Source: Kitasatospora gansuensis
GTDB taxonomy: Bacteria; Actinomycetota; Actinomycetes; Streptomycetales; Streptomycetaceae
DNA length: 64,000 nt
Assembly: GCF_014203705.1 (NCBI RefSeq)
Contig: NZ_JACHJR010000001.1
Location: forward strand, 7,626,001 to 7,690,000
Direction of reading: 5' to 3'
The notes under the pieces were generated by a model, which did no database searches, was not told where the DNA came from, and was given only the letters and a program-made list of their open reading frames with translations. The first letter of the stretch is position 1. Each line of letters begins with the position of its first letter. Positions 54,049 through 62,482 of this stretch are shown in pieces. A program made the translations under genes and the position numbers.

Positions 54049-55083
54049 GTGAGAGTTGCACCCGTCGCCGTTCTGCTGGCCGCCCTGCTGCTGACCGGCT
54101 GCGAGGCGGGCGAGCCGGTGGCGGGGAAGACGGTGGAGACCGTGGCGGACGGGTTGGACACACCGTGGGGAGTGGCTCAACTCCCGGACGGGGAGCTGCT
54201 GGTGGGGTCGCGGGACCAGGGGCGGATCACCCGGGTGCCGCTGTCGGGCGGCCCAAGGGTGGATCTCGGCGCCGTGCCCGGCGTGCGGCCGGGCGGGGAG
54301 GGCGGACTGCTGGGGCTGGCGCTCTCGCCGGGGTTCGCCGAGGACCGGACGGTCTACGCGTACTTCACCGCAGAGCAGGACAACCGGATTGTCCGGCTGC
54401 ACTACCGGGACGGCCAACTCGCCGACCCGCAACCGGTGTTGACCGGCATCCCGAAGGGCAGCAACCACAACGGCGGCCGGATCGCGTTCGGCCCGGACGG
54501 CATGCTGTACGCCGGCACCGGCGAGGCGGGCCGGACCGCACTCTCCCAGGACCGGGCGTCGCTGGGCGGCAAGATCCTCCGGATGACCCCGGACGGCGCA
54601 CCCGCGCCCGGCAACCCCTTCCCCGGCTCGGTGGTGTTCAGCCTCGGCCACCGCAATGTGCAGGGCCTGGCCTGGGATGCCCAAGGGCGGCTCTGGGCAG
54701 CCGAGTTCGGGCAGAACACCTGGGACGAGCTCAACCTGATCGAGCCCGGCGGCAACTACGGCTGGCCGGTGGTGGAGGGCAAGGCGGGGCGGCCGGGGTT
54801 CCTTGATCCGTACGCCCAGTGGACCACCGCCGAGGCCTCGCCCTCCGGGATCGCGTACGCCGACGGCGCGGTCTGGATGGCGGCCCTGCGCGGGAGCCGG
54901 CTGTGGCAGGTGCCGCTGGACGGCGGCGCGCCGACCGCCCACCTGACCGACCGGTACGGGCGGCTGCGGACCGTGCTCGCCGACCGGGACGGCACGCTGC
55001 TGGTGACCACCAGCAACACCGACGGACGCGGCCGCCCCCGGGACGGGGACGACCGCGTCCTGCGGTTCAGCGTCCGCCGTTGA
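54049..55083 (+). CDS. PQQ-dependent sugar dehydrogenase-like lipoprotein
   Basis: The 344-residue protein has a lipoprotein signal (LLAALLLTGC) and a six-bladed beta-propeller of the soluble glucose dehydrogenase/YliI group. Key blocks are DGLDTPWGVAQLPDGELLVG, GEGGLLGLALSPGF, IPKGSNHNGGRIAFGPDGMLYAGTGEAG (quoted in parts: IPKGSNHNGG, AFGPDGMLYAGTG) and FSLGHRNVQGLAWDAQGRLWAAEFGQNTWDELN. HN and GHRN histidines match the active-site positions. Such enzymes oxidise aldose sugars with PQQ. AGGAGG lies five bases before GTG 54049. It is 50 bases after the CapA-like gene, and its last 17 bases overlap the convergent solute-binding gene. Confidence 0.85.
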   Translation: MRVAPVAVLLAALLLTGCEAGEPVAGKTVETVADGLDTPWGVAQLPDGELLVGSRDQGRITRVPLSGGPRVDLGAVPGVRPGGEGGLLGLALSPGFAEDRTVYAYFTAEQDNRIVRLHYRDGQLADPQPVLTGIPKGSNHNGGRIAFGPDGMLYAGTGEAGRTALSQDRASLGGKILRMTPDGAPAPGNPFPGSVVFSLGHRNVQGLAWDAQGRLWAAEFGQNTWDELNLIEPGGNYGWPVVEGKAGRPGFLDPYAQWTTAEASPSGIAYADGAVWMAALRGSRLWQVPLDGGAPTAHLTDRYGRLRTVLADRDGTLLVTTSNTDGRGRPRDGDDRVLRFSVRR

Positions 55084-55972
55084 CGACGGCGCTGGTGACC
55101 GCGCCGCCCTGGACGTTCCACTTGGCCAGCACCTTGTCGTACTCGCCGTTGCGGATCAGCTGGTCCAGGGCCTTGGCCAGGACGTCGCGCAGGGCGGTCC
55201 GGTCCTTGCGCACGGTGATCCCGTACGGGCTGGTCTGGAACTGACCGCCCGTCACCTGGAAGGTGCCCTTGCCGCGGCCGGTGCGGGTGTTGTACTCGGC
55301 GACGGGGTAGTCGTTCAGGTCGGCCACCGCTGTGCCGGCGGCGAGTTCGGCGAGCGCCTGGTCGTCGGTGTCCAGCCGGTGGATGCGCAGCGGCTTGCCG
55401 GTCCTGGTGCAGGCGCCGGTCTGCAGTTCGGCCATCTCGTCCTGGACGGTCCCGCGCTGGAGGGCCACCGTCCGGCCGCACAGGTCGTCGAGCGAGCCGA
55501 TGCCGAGCGGGTTGCCCTGCTTGACCAGGATCGAGGTGCCGGTGACGAAGTAGTCGACGAAGTCGACGCCCGGGTTGACCTGGTTGCCGGTCTCGTCGGT
55601 GCCCAGCTGGCGGCGGCGGGTGTCGATCACGGCGGACATCGCCAGGTCGGCCTTGCCGTTCTGCACGGCCGGGAGCACCTCGGCGAACGGCAGGTCGACG
55701 AACTGCACCCGCAGCCCGAGGTAGGTGCCGAGGGCGGCGGCCAGGTCCGGGTCCAGTCCGGTCGCGGTGCCGTCGGCGGCCTTGAAGTCGACGGGCGGGT
55801 AGTTGAGGTCGGAGGCGATCTTCAGGACGCCGGCGTCCCGGACGGACTGCGGCAGCCGGGAACGCAGGTCGGTCTTCGAGCCGGGGGCGGCCGAGGTGAC
55901 GCTGCCGCACGCGGCCAGCGTCAGGCAGCCCACGGCCGCGAGGGCGCGCGTGGGTATGGCGGAGACGTGCAT
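55067..55972 (-). CDS. ABC transporter solute-binding lipoprotein (SBP family 3)
   Basis: The 301-residue protein has a lipoprotein signal ending LTLAAC and an SBP_bac_3 fold: VLKIASDLNYPPVDFKAADGTATGLDPDLAAALGTYLGLRVQFVD at the start of lobe 1 (quoted in parts: VLKIASDLNYPPVDF, GLDPDLAAALG). Next come LPAVQNGKADLAMSAVIDTR and GRTVALQRGTVQDE, then a VADLNDYPVAEYN segment and SPYGITVRKDRTALRD. It would bind a polar amino acid or opine-like substrate outside the membrane. No permease or ATPase gene lies next to it, so it is an orphan receptor that uses a distant transporter. A structured leader of about 230 bases precedes it. The 17-base overlap with the dehydrogenase gene is tail to tail. Confidence 0.83.
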   Translation of the reverse strand: MHVSAIPTRALAAVGCLTLAACGSVTSAAPGSKTDLRSRLPQSVRDAGVLKIASDLNYPPVDFKAADGTATGLDPDLAAALGTYLGLRVQFVDLPFAEVLPAVQNGKADLAMSAVIDTRRRQLGTDETGNQVNPGVDFVDYFVTGTSILVKQGNPLGIGSLDDLCGRTVALQRGTVQDEMAELQTGACTRTGKPLRIHRLDTDDQALAELAAGTAVADLNDYPVAEYNTRTGRGKGTFQVTGGQFQTSPYGITVRKDRTALRDVLAKALDQLIRNGEYDKVLAKWNVQGGAVTSAVVNGGR

Positions 55973-56157
55973 GAGGGTGCAACTTCCAGAGGGAGGGAAG
56001 AGGAGAAGACGCGATCACCGCTGCCGGCTGCCGGGGTACGCAGCGGTCGGGCCTGCTCGCATCGCCCCTGATACCGGTGCTGGATGAGCACCCGGCCGGT
56101 CGGCTGAGAGGCCCGCCCACGGCTGGCGGGAACGGCCATCCTCGCACCTCACACCCC
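55973..56157 (-). promoter_or_regulatory. Structured leader of the solute-binding gene
   Basis: On the minus strand this gap holds two hairpins: GGTGCT-CATCC-AGCACC (56092-56076) and ACCGCTGC...GCAGCGGT with a 15-nt loop (56047-56017). A GGCCCGACCGCTGC...CCCCGGCAGCC pattern is a little like the core of actinomycete SAM-I riboswitches, but it is too diverged to call. It may be an untranslated leader with regulatory structure. Confidence 0.35.
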
Positions 56158-56188
56158 CGGCACCGGCCGCCACCCCCGGCCGGTGCCG
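56158..56188 (-). terminator. Terminator of the ychJ-like gene
   Basis: A 12-bp perfect stem (CGGCACCGGCCG and complement, 7-nt loop) begins 17 bases after the YchJ-like stop on the minus strand. Confidence 0.65.
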
Positions 56189-56204
56189 CCTCACCCTGGT
56201 GGCG

Positions 56205-56624
56205 TCAGCTCAGTTCGAGTGCGTCCCGGTACACCCAGGCGCCGTTCTCCCGGACGAACGCGCTGCGCTCGCTCATCACGCCCTCCTCGCCCTGGTGCAC
56301 GAAGTGCGCCCGGAACGTGACCGTGCCCTCGGAGTGGAACGCCCCGCCCTCGCTGCTCGCCAGCACCTCGAGCCGCTGCCAGCGCAGCTCCAGGTCGAAG
56401 TCGACCGACGGCGGCCTGGTCGCGGCGGCCCAGGTGCGCAGCAGGTACGCCTCGTCACCCACCACGAACGCGCTGTAGCGCGAGCGCATCAGCTGCTCTG
56501 CGGTACCGGCGGCCAGTTCGCCCCGGTGCAGGCGGCCGCAGCACTCCCGGTAGCTGGCGGGCAGACCGCAGGGGCAGGCGGCGGTGGCGGCGGGGCGCGG
56601 CGAGGGCTTGGGGCGTCGTGACAT
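56205..56624 (-). CDS. YchJ family protein (SEC-C motif)
   Basis: The 139-residue protein has an N-terminal SEC-C zinc motif (CPCGLPASYRECCG, residues 17-30). The YchJ domain follows: AEQLMRSRYSAFVVGDEAYLLRTWAA, then VTFRAHFVHQGEEGVMSERSAFVRENGAWVY. YchJ proteins are small and conserved with an NTF2-like fold, and their role is unknown. It is 39 bases after the S4-domain gene on the same strand, so the two are probably co-transcribed. A hairpin terminator follows. Confidence 0.83.
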   Translation of the reverse strand: MSRRPKPSPRPAATAACPCGLPASYRECCGRLHRGELAAGTAEQLMRSRYSAFVVGDEAYLLRTWAAATRPPSVDFDLELRWQRLEVLASSEGGAFHSEGTVTFRAHFVHQGEEGVMSERSAFVRENGAWVYRDALELS

Positions 56625-56663
56625 GCCCCTATTCTGCGGCCTCCGGCGGGCCGATCTGCCGGG

Positions 56664-57038
56664 CTACTGCCCGCGCAGGCGCTCCATGTCCCGACGGTCG
56701 CGCTTGGTGGGCCGTCCGGCGCCGCGGTCCCGGATGCCCGCCATCTCGATCTCCGCGCGCGGCGGCGGGGGCGGGGTGTCGTCGCGGTAGCACTCGGCCG
56801 CCACCTCGGCGCCCACCCGCTTGCGGATCAGCTTGCGGACCGTGACGATCCGCTCCTGCCCGGCGTGGAACAGCCGGACCACGTCACCTTCGCGGACGGC
56901 CTGCGCGGGCTTCACCCGCTCGTCGTTGATCCGTACGTGCCCGGCCCGGCACTCGGCGGCGGCCAGGGACCGGGTCTTGGTGAGACGGACGGACCAGATC
57001 CAGGCGTCCACCCGCACGCTCGACTCGTCGGTTGCCAT
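56664..57038 (-). CDS. S4-domain RNA-binding protein (Hsp15-like)
   Basis: The 124-residue protein has one S4 RNA-binding domain near residues 8-70: VRVDAWIWSVRLTKTRSLAAAECRAGHVRINDERVKPAQAVREGDVV (in parts, VRVDAWIWSVRLTKTRS and GHVRINDERVKPAQAVR). A basic tail rich in R and K follows (GRPTKRDRRDMERLRGQ). It matches the Hsp15/HslR family, which binds stalled 50S subunits with peptidyl-tRNA. ATG 57038 begins the gene, and the YchJ-like gene follows it. The gene is divergent from the small conserved gene at 57158. Confidence 0.83.
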   Translation of the reverse strand: MATDESSVRVDAWIWSVRLTKTRSLAAAECRAGHVRINDERVKPAQAVREGDVVRLFHAGQERIVTVRKLIRKRVGAEVAAECYRDDTPPPPPRAEIEMAGIRDRGAGRPTKRDRRDMERLRGQ

Positions 57039-57157
57039 GATCCGACCCTACCGCCCGGGTGCGGGCGAAAACCGCTTGCCCGGTCCGGCGCCGCACGGCA
57101 CGCTTTCGCAGTCCGCACCGCATGTACTGTACGCACCAGGAAACGAGTAGTCAGCAG

Positions 57158-57382
57158 ATGCCCGCACCTTCGGGATTCGAGTACCAGCAGCGCCCCGACG
57201 GAACGGTGGTGATCATCCACCACCGCAGGCCGGCCGGCACCCTGCGCGGCCCCCGGGCCGAGGAGTTCCTCGCCGAGATCGAAGCGGGCGACCCCCAGTT
57301 GGTGATGGCCCGTTGGACCGGCCACTACAAGCACGGCAACGAACGCGCGGCCCGACAGCACCCGCGCAACCGGGGCCGCTGA
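57158..57382 (+). CDS. Conserved small hypothetical protein
   Basis: The 74-residue product begins MPAPSGFEYQQRPDGTVVIIHHRRP, continues LRGPRAEEFLAEIEAGD, and ends WTGHYKHGNERAARQHPRN. It is basic, soluble and lacks a known domain, but close relatives are common in Streptomyces. ATG 57158 has no strong ribosome site, and the frame could open earlier at 57059. A -10-like TACTGT lies near 57124. It comes between the divergent S4 gene and the BtrH-like gene and may be regulated independently. Confidence 0.65.
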   Translation: MPAPSGFEYQQRPDGTVVIIHHRRPAGTLRGPRAEEFLAEIEAGDPQLVMARWTGHYKHGNERAARQHPRNRGR

Positions 57383-57493
57383 ACCGGAGTGCGGGCGCGG
57401 AGTTGACCCTGACACGGTGTGAGGGGGTTGACTCCTCTCACCTGCCCGGCGATCCGCGGGCAGGGATCACCGCTGTCTCCGCGAAGGATTCCC

Positions 57494-58438
57494 GTGCTCG
57501 GCTACGTCGGCTCCGGCCCCTACTGCTTCACCAACTCGCTGGCCATGATGCTGGGTCAGGAGGCTCCCTCCACCGCGGTCATCGAGACCCTGACGGGTTC
57601 ACCGTTCGGCGCCCAACTCATCGCCGGTGCCCTGCCGTTGTTCGATCCGTACGGATGGCACCCCGAGCTCGGCCTCGACGCCGCGATCGCCCAGCTGGGC
57701 TGGAGCTGCGAGCGCAGTGACGGAGGCACGTCGGCCGAGGCGCTGGAACGGCTGCGGACCGCCTGCTCGCGGGGGCCGGTCCTGGTCGGTCCGGTGGACA
57801 TGGGCCTGCTGCTCCACCAGCCCGGCACACCGAACGCCGACGGCGGTGACCACTACGTCGTGGTGATCGCGGTCGACGAGGACACCGTCGAACTCCACGA
57901 CCCCCACGGCCACCCGTACGCGACGCTGCCGACGCAGGCTTTCCTCGCGGCGTGGGAGGCGAAGTCGATCAGCTACATCGACGCCCCGTACGTGCTGCGG
58001 ACCGGTTTCGTACGTCAGCGTCGGATCACCCCCGTCGACGCGCTGCGGCAGTCGCTGCCGAGCGCCGAACGCTGGCTGGCCGGCCGCGACGACCTGCCCA
58101 TGCCGCCCGGTTCCCTGAGCGGAGCCGCCGCCGTCGAGACCCTCGCCGACCTGGTCGACCAGGGCCTGCCGCCCGGCATCCGCATGCTGCTCACCGCGTT
58201 CGGTGTGCGCGTGGGCGCACGCCGCCTGAACGACGCGGCGATGTGCCTGGAGGAACTGGGCCTGTCGCACGCAGCCTCGGTGGCACAGCGTCAGGCCAGG
58301 CTGCTGGGCAGCCTGCAGTACCCACTGGTACACGGCGACGACCGGACCGCAGCGGCGCAGCTACGTCAACTGGCGCCTACCTACGGGCAGTTGCACGCGG
58401 CCATCAGGGCCGGGGGGCGCGCTCCCGGAGTGCGGTGA
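57494..58438 (+). CDS. BtrH/cysteine-protease-fold N-terminal domain protein
   Basis: The 314-residue protein opens VLGYVGSGPYCFTNSLAMMLG, the N-terminal pattern of BtrH/papain-like acyltransferases: a possible nucleophile cysteine in GPYCFTNS, a histidine in GGDHYVVVIAVDED and an aspartate in ELHDPHGHPY. The relation to BtrH (butirosin side-chain transfer) suggests acyl transfer or proteolysis, but no cluster of that pathway is visible. GTG 57494 follows GAAGG. The C-terminal half is helical (PPGSLSGAAAVETLADLVDQG). Its last 35 bases overlap the convergent kinase-like gene. Confidence 0.7.
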   Translation: MLGYVGSGPYCFTNSLAMMLGQEAPSTAVIETLTGSPFGAQLIAGALPLFDPYGWHPELGLDAAIAQLGWSCERSDGGTSAEALERLRTACSRGPVLVGPVDMGLLLHQPGTPNADGGDHYVVVIAVDEDTVELHDPHGHPYATLPTQAFLAAWEAKSISYIDAPYVLRTGFVRQRRITPVDALRQSLPSAERWLAGRDDLPMPPGSLSGAAAVETLADLVDQGLPPGIRMLLTAFGVRVGARRLNDAAMCLEELGLSHAASVAQRQARLLGSLQYPLVHGDDRTAAAQLRQLAPTYGQLHAAIRAGGRAPGVR

Positions 58439-58973
58439 GCGCGCGCCTGGAAATCTCGTCGGGTGTGCCGACGGCGTCGACCGTGATCAGGAGGCCCTGC
58501 CCGGCGTAGTGCTGGGCGATGGGCACCATCATCGCTTCGTGTGACTCGAACCGGAGGCGGACGCCGATCTCGTTGGCGGCCCCTTGGCGGCTGGCCAGGA
58601 GGTGGACGTGACGCTCCACGTCCCGCTCGGGAAGCTTCAGGTACAGCACGCTGTCGAGCGGCGTGCCGAGCTCGCGGAGCAACTCGTCCAGCGCGAGCGC
58701 CTGGGCGGCGCTGTGCGGGTGTCCGACGAGGAGGAAGTCCGCACGGGCCGACCGATGCAGGTGGTCGCGGATGACCGCGGTGATCATCTCGTCGGGGAAC
58801 AGGTTGCCGGAGTTGATGATCTCGGCGGCTCGGATCCCCAGCTCGGTGCCCTGGGAGAGGTGAGCGCGCATGAGATCGCCGAGGTGGATCTCCGGCACTG
58901 CCAGGGCCTCAGCGAGTGACGCGGCAGGGGATTCCCGCGTGAACACTGGTGATTGGAAGAGAACGACGCGCAT
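58404..58973 (-). CDS. Adenylate-kinase-like protein with degenerate P-loop
   Basis: The 189-residue protein keeps the adenylate kinase frame: MRVVLFQSPVFTRESPAASLAEAL at the N-terminus (in parts, MRVVLFQSPVFTRES), IHLGDLMRAHLSQGTELGIRAAEIINSGNLFPDEMITAVIRDHL in the AMP-binding region (in parts, HLGDLMRAHLS and LFPDEMITAVIRD), and VLYLKLPERDVERHVHLLASR. In normal enzymes the first loop is GxPGxGKGT; here it is QSPVFTRESPA, with no glycine or lysine. It may bind AMP-like ligands without phosphorylation. The start ATG 58973 is supported by protein similarity; an upstream frame reaches 59033. It overlaps the BtrH-like gene by 35 bases. Confidence 0.7.
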   Translation of the reverse strand: MRVVLFQSPVFTRESPAASLAEALAVPEIHLGDLMRAHLSQGTELGIRAAEIINSGNLFPDEMITAVIRDHLHRSARADFLLVGHPHSAAQALALDELLRELGTPLDSVLYLKLPERDVERHVHLLASRQGAANEIGVRLRFESHEAMMVPIAQHYAGQGLLITVDAVGTPDEISRRALTALRERAPRP

Positions 58974-59651
58974 CAGCCCATCATCGAGCCTCGTTGCGTG
59001 AGATGCGATACCCCCAGGCCCGCGCCTGCGCACGGGAGTTGCGAACGGCCGGAGGCCCGGCTCTGGTTGTGAGGACAGGGTGGCGAGGGTCCACGTGGGC
59101 TTCTCCTGAGTGGCGCGCGATGAGCCTTGCGGGGAGGGACACTACTCAGGCTTGTCATGGCATGCAATGTATAGATGAAAACTTTCACGATCTACGTCAT
59201 GGATATGTTGCAAGCCAGCGGTCTGCGGCGAATAGCCACACCGCCCCGGTCGCCTGGTCGAGGCGGGCTTCACCCGACTGAATCAGGCTGCTGACCTGCT
59301 GATGTGCAGTTCCGTCCAGGCCGGCGTCAGCAGTCGGGGACGTGGAGGGCGACAGTCCTGATCCGAGGCACCCGGCCCGCAGGTGAGTGGAAGCGATGCG
59401 GTCGACTTGCACGCAACTATTGACACCACGTCACCACCAAGTACTCAATAGGCAACACAGTTCAACTACTTCCAACACAGCGAGCTGCGAAAGGCTCGGA
59501 CGGCCCGCCCCGATCTCCCCGGCCCCGCCCCCTCCCCGGCCGGAGCGGAGCGGCGCTCCGTCCTGATGTGTGTTCCACACCCCCACCGGGGGCGGTCGAG
59601 ATCGGCCGTCCCCGAATGAAGCGTGCCCCCACTCGAAAGGATCGATCGCAC
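58974..59651. other. Long intergenic stretch before the secreted glycosidase gene
   Basis: About 680 bases hold no gene that I can support. Bases 59150-59215 are AT-rich for this window (catgcaatgtatagatgaaa), and bases 59420-59460 hold a probable promoter. A minus-strand frame at 59197-59412 ends with SGEARLDQATGAVWLFAADRW, which looks protein-like, but I see no start signal. It could be a remnant. Confidence 0.4.
59420..59447 (+). promoter_or_regulatory. Candidate promoter of the secreted glycosidase gene
   Basis: TTGACA at 59420-59425 and TACTCA at 59442-59447 are 16 bases apart, a good -35/-10 pair. It would give a leader of about 195 bases before ATG 59652. Confidence 0.4.
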
Positions 59652-62438
59652 ATGCGTCGTTTTGCCTGTGCACTGTCTGTCGTACTGGCATCAGTCGGCA
59701 CCGCAATCGTGATTCCCAGCGCCCCCGCAGTGGCGTTGACGGCAGGGCCCTATGTGATCGAAGTCGAGAACATGTCGCTGACCAACTTCGCGACGGACAC
59801 CGTGAACCACACCTGGAACGGCAACACGGTCGACAACGTCACCTACGCCCGGGGTGTCGCAGGGCAGACGAGCATCGCCCGCACGACCTTCAACGGCGTC
59901 GCCGGCACCTACGACCTGATCACGCGCTACAACGGCAAGACCGCCAACGGGGTGACGTACAAGCTCTCCGTGAACTCCGCCCTGGTGGATTCCTGGGCGA
60001 CCTCCCAGCGGTACGGCCGGGACTACACCGACCCGATGAACATCGACACCCGTACGTCGAGCAAGGTGGCGCTCAAGGCCGGTGACACCGTCGAGTTGAC
60101 GGCCACCTCCGTCGGCGAGGTGCCGCGGGTCGACCGGATCACGATTCAGGAGCACGTGGGGGCGCCGACCAGCACGCTGTCCATCGCTTCGCCGAACGCG
60201 ACCCTGAACGACGGCTTCAACTGGGGCAAGAACCGGGCCCTGGGCATGACGTTCTATCCGGGAAACCCGATGATGGGTCACGAACCGGAGTGGTGGCGCC
60301 TCAAGGACGCCACGCACACGACGGTGGCGCCCGGCTACTGGGGTGCGTACACCAACCGGGAGTCCTACTACAACCGGGACATCTCCCACCAGTCGGACGG
60401 CGCGCACGTGCTCGGCCTGGACGCCGAGACGTTGAACATGCTGAAGACCTTCGCCGGTGACGCCGCAAAGCCGGGGCAGAACGGCTGGCCGCTGTGGGCG
60501 CACAGCTCGTCCGGAGCCATGTACTACATCGACGGCACCGGCTTCCGGGAGCTGCCGTCGCCGTTCAACCTGATGACCAAGGCGTACAAGCAGTACCAGT
60601 GGACGGGCAACGCGGACTGGATCAACGATCCGACCCTCGCCGCGTACTACGACTCGACGATGGGTCAGTTCCTCACCAACCACGAGGTGACCTGGAACGA
60701 CGCCAACCCGGCTGCCGAGCAGCCGGTTTCGCGGAAGCAGGCGGGGGAGTACACGGCGACGTTCTTCGAGTTCCCGAACGAGAACCTGGTCTCGGCGGCC
60801 GATTCGCTCGGGTACCAGTACCAGTCGATGCTGGCGTACTCGGAGATCCTGAAGGCGAAGGGCGACACCGCCAACAGCACGAAGTGGGCCGACCGGGCCC
60901 AGCGGGTGCGCAACAACTTCGAGGCGAACTGGTGGGACGCGGCGAACAACCGGTACGTCCGCGGCAAGGACGCTGCCGGTACGGGCTACAGCAGTTGGGG
61001 CCACGAGGCCAGCTTCCTGATGATGCTGACCGGGCTGGGCGACCACGGTGCCAGGACCAACGGCTACCTGGACTTCATCGCCGCCAACGATGACAACCTG
61101 AACGTCGAGGCGACCTCGTACCTGCCGGAGATGTACTACCAGTACAACCGGTCCACCGAGGGCTGGGCGTGGCTCAAGAAGCTCATGACCGGCAAGGACA
61201 ACTACCCGGAGATCTCGTTCCTGGCGGTCAGCAGCGTCGTCGACGGGATGATGGGCGTGCAGCCGGACGCCCCGCACCACAAGGTGTCCACCATCTCGCG
61301 GCTGACCTCCGAGACGCCGTGGGTCGAGCTCGACCACCTCAAGGTCGGCGACAACGACCTGAAGCTGAAGCACACCGGCACGACGGCCTCCACGTTGACC
61401 AACAACTCGGGTGGCACCGTGAGTTGGGAGGCCGAGTTCTACGGCACCCCCGCCACGATCACCGTGAACGGGGTCGCGCAGACGCCGCAGACCAAGACGC
61501 TGTACGGCAAGACGGTGTCCTACGTGACCGTTCCGGTGGCCGTCGGTGCGTCCGTGACCGCGACCGTCGGCACCGCCGGCGGGAACGAGCAGACTGTCGA
61601 CCTGAGCGATCTCACCTGGAGCAGCGCCCGGAGCGACTTCGGCACGGTCCAGAAGGACCGGAGCGTCGACTCCAGGCCGATCACGCTCAACGGCACGGCT
61701 TACCCCAAGGGCCTTGGCACGCACGCCAACGGCGCGATCACGTACGCGCTGAACGGTGCGTACGCGCGGTTCCGTTCGGATGTGGGTGTGGACGACGAGG
61801 TCAGTGCGAACGCGACGGTGAAGTTCGAGGTCTGGGGTGACGGCGTCAAGCTGTACGAGAGCCCGGCCGCGATGACGCCGGCCAGTGCGACGCAGTCGAT
61901 CGACGTCAGCGTCGCGGGCGTCAACTCGCTGGTGCTGAAGGTGACGGACGCGGGTGACGGCATCAACAGCGACCACGCCGACTGGGCCGGAGCCAAGCTC
62001 ATCGGCAACCCCCAGACGCCGACGGCCCTCAGCGACCTGAACTGGACCGGTACCCCCACCATCGGTTCGGGCACCGTCCGCAAGGACAAGAGTGTCGACG
62101 CGAACCCGATCCGGCTGAACGGCACCGCCTACGCCAAAGGCGTAGGTACGCACGCCACCAGCGCCATCACGTACGCGCTGAACGGTGCGTACGCGCGGTT
62201 CCGTTCGGATGTGGGTGTGGACGACGAGGTCAGTGCGAACGCGACGGTGAAGTTCGAGGTCTGGGGTGACGGCGTCAAGCTGTACGAGAGCCCGGCCGCG
62301 ATGACCCCGGCGAGTGCGACGCAGTCGATCGACGTCAGCGTCGCGGGCGTCAACTCGCTGGTGCTGAAGGTGACGGACGCGGGTGACGGCATCAACAGCG
62401 ACCACGCCGACTGGGCCGGAGCCGAACTGACGCGGTAA
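59652..62438 (+). CDS. Secreted glycosidase-like protein with CBM and two NPCBM domains
   Basis: The 928-residue exported protein has a signal peptide ending near AVALTAG. A CBM35-like domain comes first (residues 35-165, YVIEVENMSLTNF, VDRITIQE). A large (alpha/alpha)-barrel-type domain follows (residues 185-600, WGKNRALGMTFYPGNP, HEPEWWRLKDATH and WGHEASFLMMLTGLGDHGAR), similar to glycosidase catalytic regions. Two NPCBM carbohydrate-binding domains end the protein (residues about 645-785 and 788-928; DLTWSS, KGLGTHANG, RFRSDVGVDDE). AAAGGA precedes ATG 59652. It probably acts on a plant or microbial polysaccharide outside the cell. I cannot assign a glycoside hydrolase family with confidence. 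The two NPCBM copies are nearly identical at the DNA level. Confidence 0.78.
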   Translation: MRRFACALSVVLASVGTAIVIPSAPAVALTAGPYVIEVENMSLTNFATDTVNHTWNGNTVDNVTYARGVAGQTSIARTTFNGVAGTYDLITRYNGKTANGVTYKLSVNSALVDSWATSQRYGRDYTDPMNIDTRTSSKVALKAGDTVELTATSVGEVPRVDRITIQEHVGAPTSTLSIASPNATLNDGFNWGKNRALGMTFYPGNPMMGHEPEWWRLKDATHTTVAPGYWGAYTNRESYYNRDISHQSDGAHVLGLDAETLNMLKTFAGDAAKPGQNGWPLWAHSSSGAMYYIDGTGFRELPSPFNLMTKAYKQYQWTGNADWINDPTLAAYYDSTMGQFLTNHEVTWNDANPAAEQPVSRKQAGEYTATFFEFPNENLVSAADSLGYQYQSMLAYSEILKAKGDTANSTKWADRAQRVRNNFEANWWDAANNRYVRGKDAAGTGYSSWGHEASFLMMLTGLGDHGARTNGYLDFIAANDDNLNVEATSYLPEMYYQYNRSTEGWAWLKKLMTGKDNYPEISFLAVSSVVDGMMGVQPDAPHHKVSTISRLTSETPWVELDHLKVGDNDLKLKHTGTTASTLTNNSGGTVSWEAEFYGTPATITVNGVAQTPQTKTLYGKTVSYVTVPVAVGASVTATVGTAGGNEQTVDLSDLTWSSARSDFGTVQKDRSVDSRPITLNGTAYPKGLGTHANGAITYALNGAYARFRSDVGVDDEVSANATVKFEVWGDGVKLYESPAAMTPASATQSIDVSVAGVNSLVLKVTDAGDGINSDHADWAGAKLIGNPQTPTALSDLNWTGTPTIGSGTVRKDKSVDANPIRLNGTAYAKGVGTHATSAITYALNGAYARFRSDVGVDDEVSANATVKFEVWGDGVKLYESPAAMTPASATQSIDVSVAGVNSLVLKVTDAGDGINSDHADWAGAELTR
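61737..62423 (+). repeat. Near-identical 258-bp NPCBM coding repeat
   Basis: Bases 61737-61994 and 62166-62423 differ at only two positions and are 429 bases (143 codons) apart. The bases between the copies, which encode the N-terminal part of the second domain, are more diverged. This pattern fits recent gene conversion or duplication limited to the domain core. Confidence 0.85.
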
Positions 62439-62446
62439 CAGTTGAT

Positions 62447-62480
62447 CCCCGAGCCGGCGGGAGCCCCCGCCGGCTCGGGG
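62447..62480. terminator. Bidirectional terminator
   Basis: A perfect 15-bp stem (CCCCGAGCCGGCGGG and complement, 4-nt loop) lies between the convergent glycosidase-like gene (stop 62438) and transporter gene (stop at 62483). Confidence 0.8.
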
Positions 62481-62482
62481 AG

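Noticed and set aside
55973-56157. Definite SAM-I riboswitch
   Set aside because: The core blocks are too diverged and P1 to P4 pairing could not be completed by eye, so it is kept only as a structured-leader candidate.
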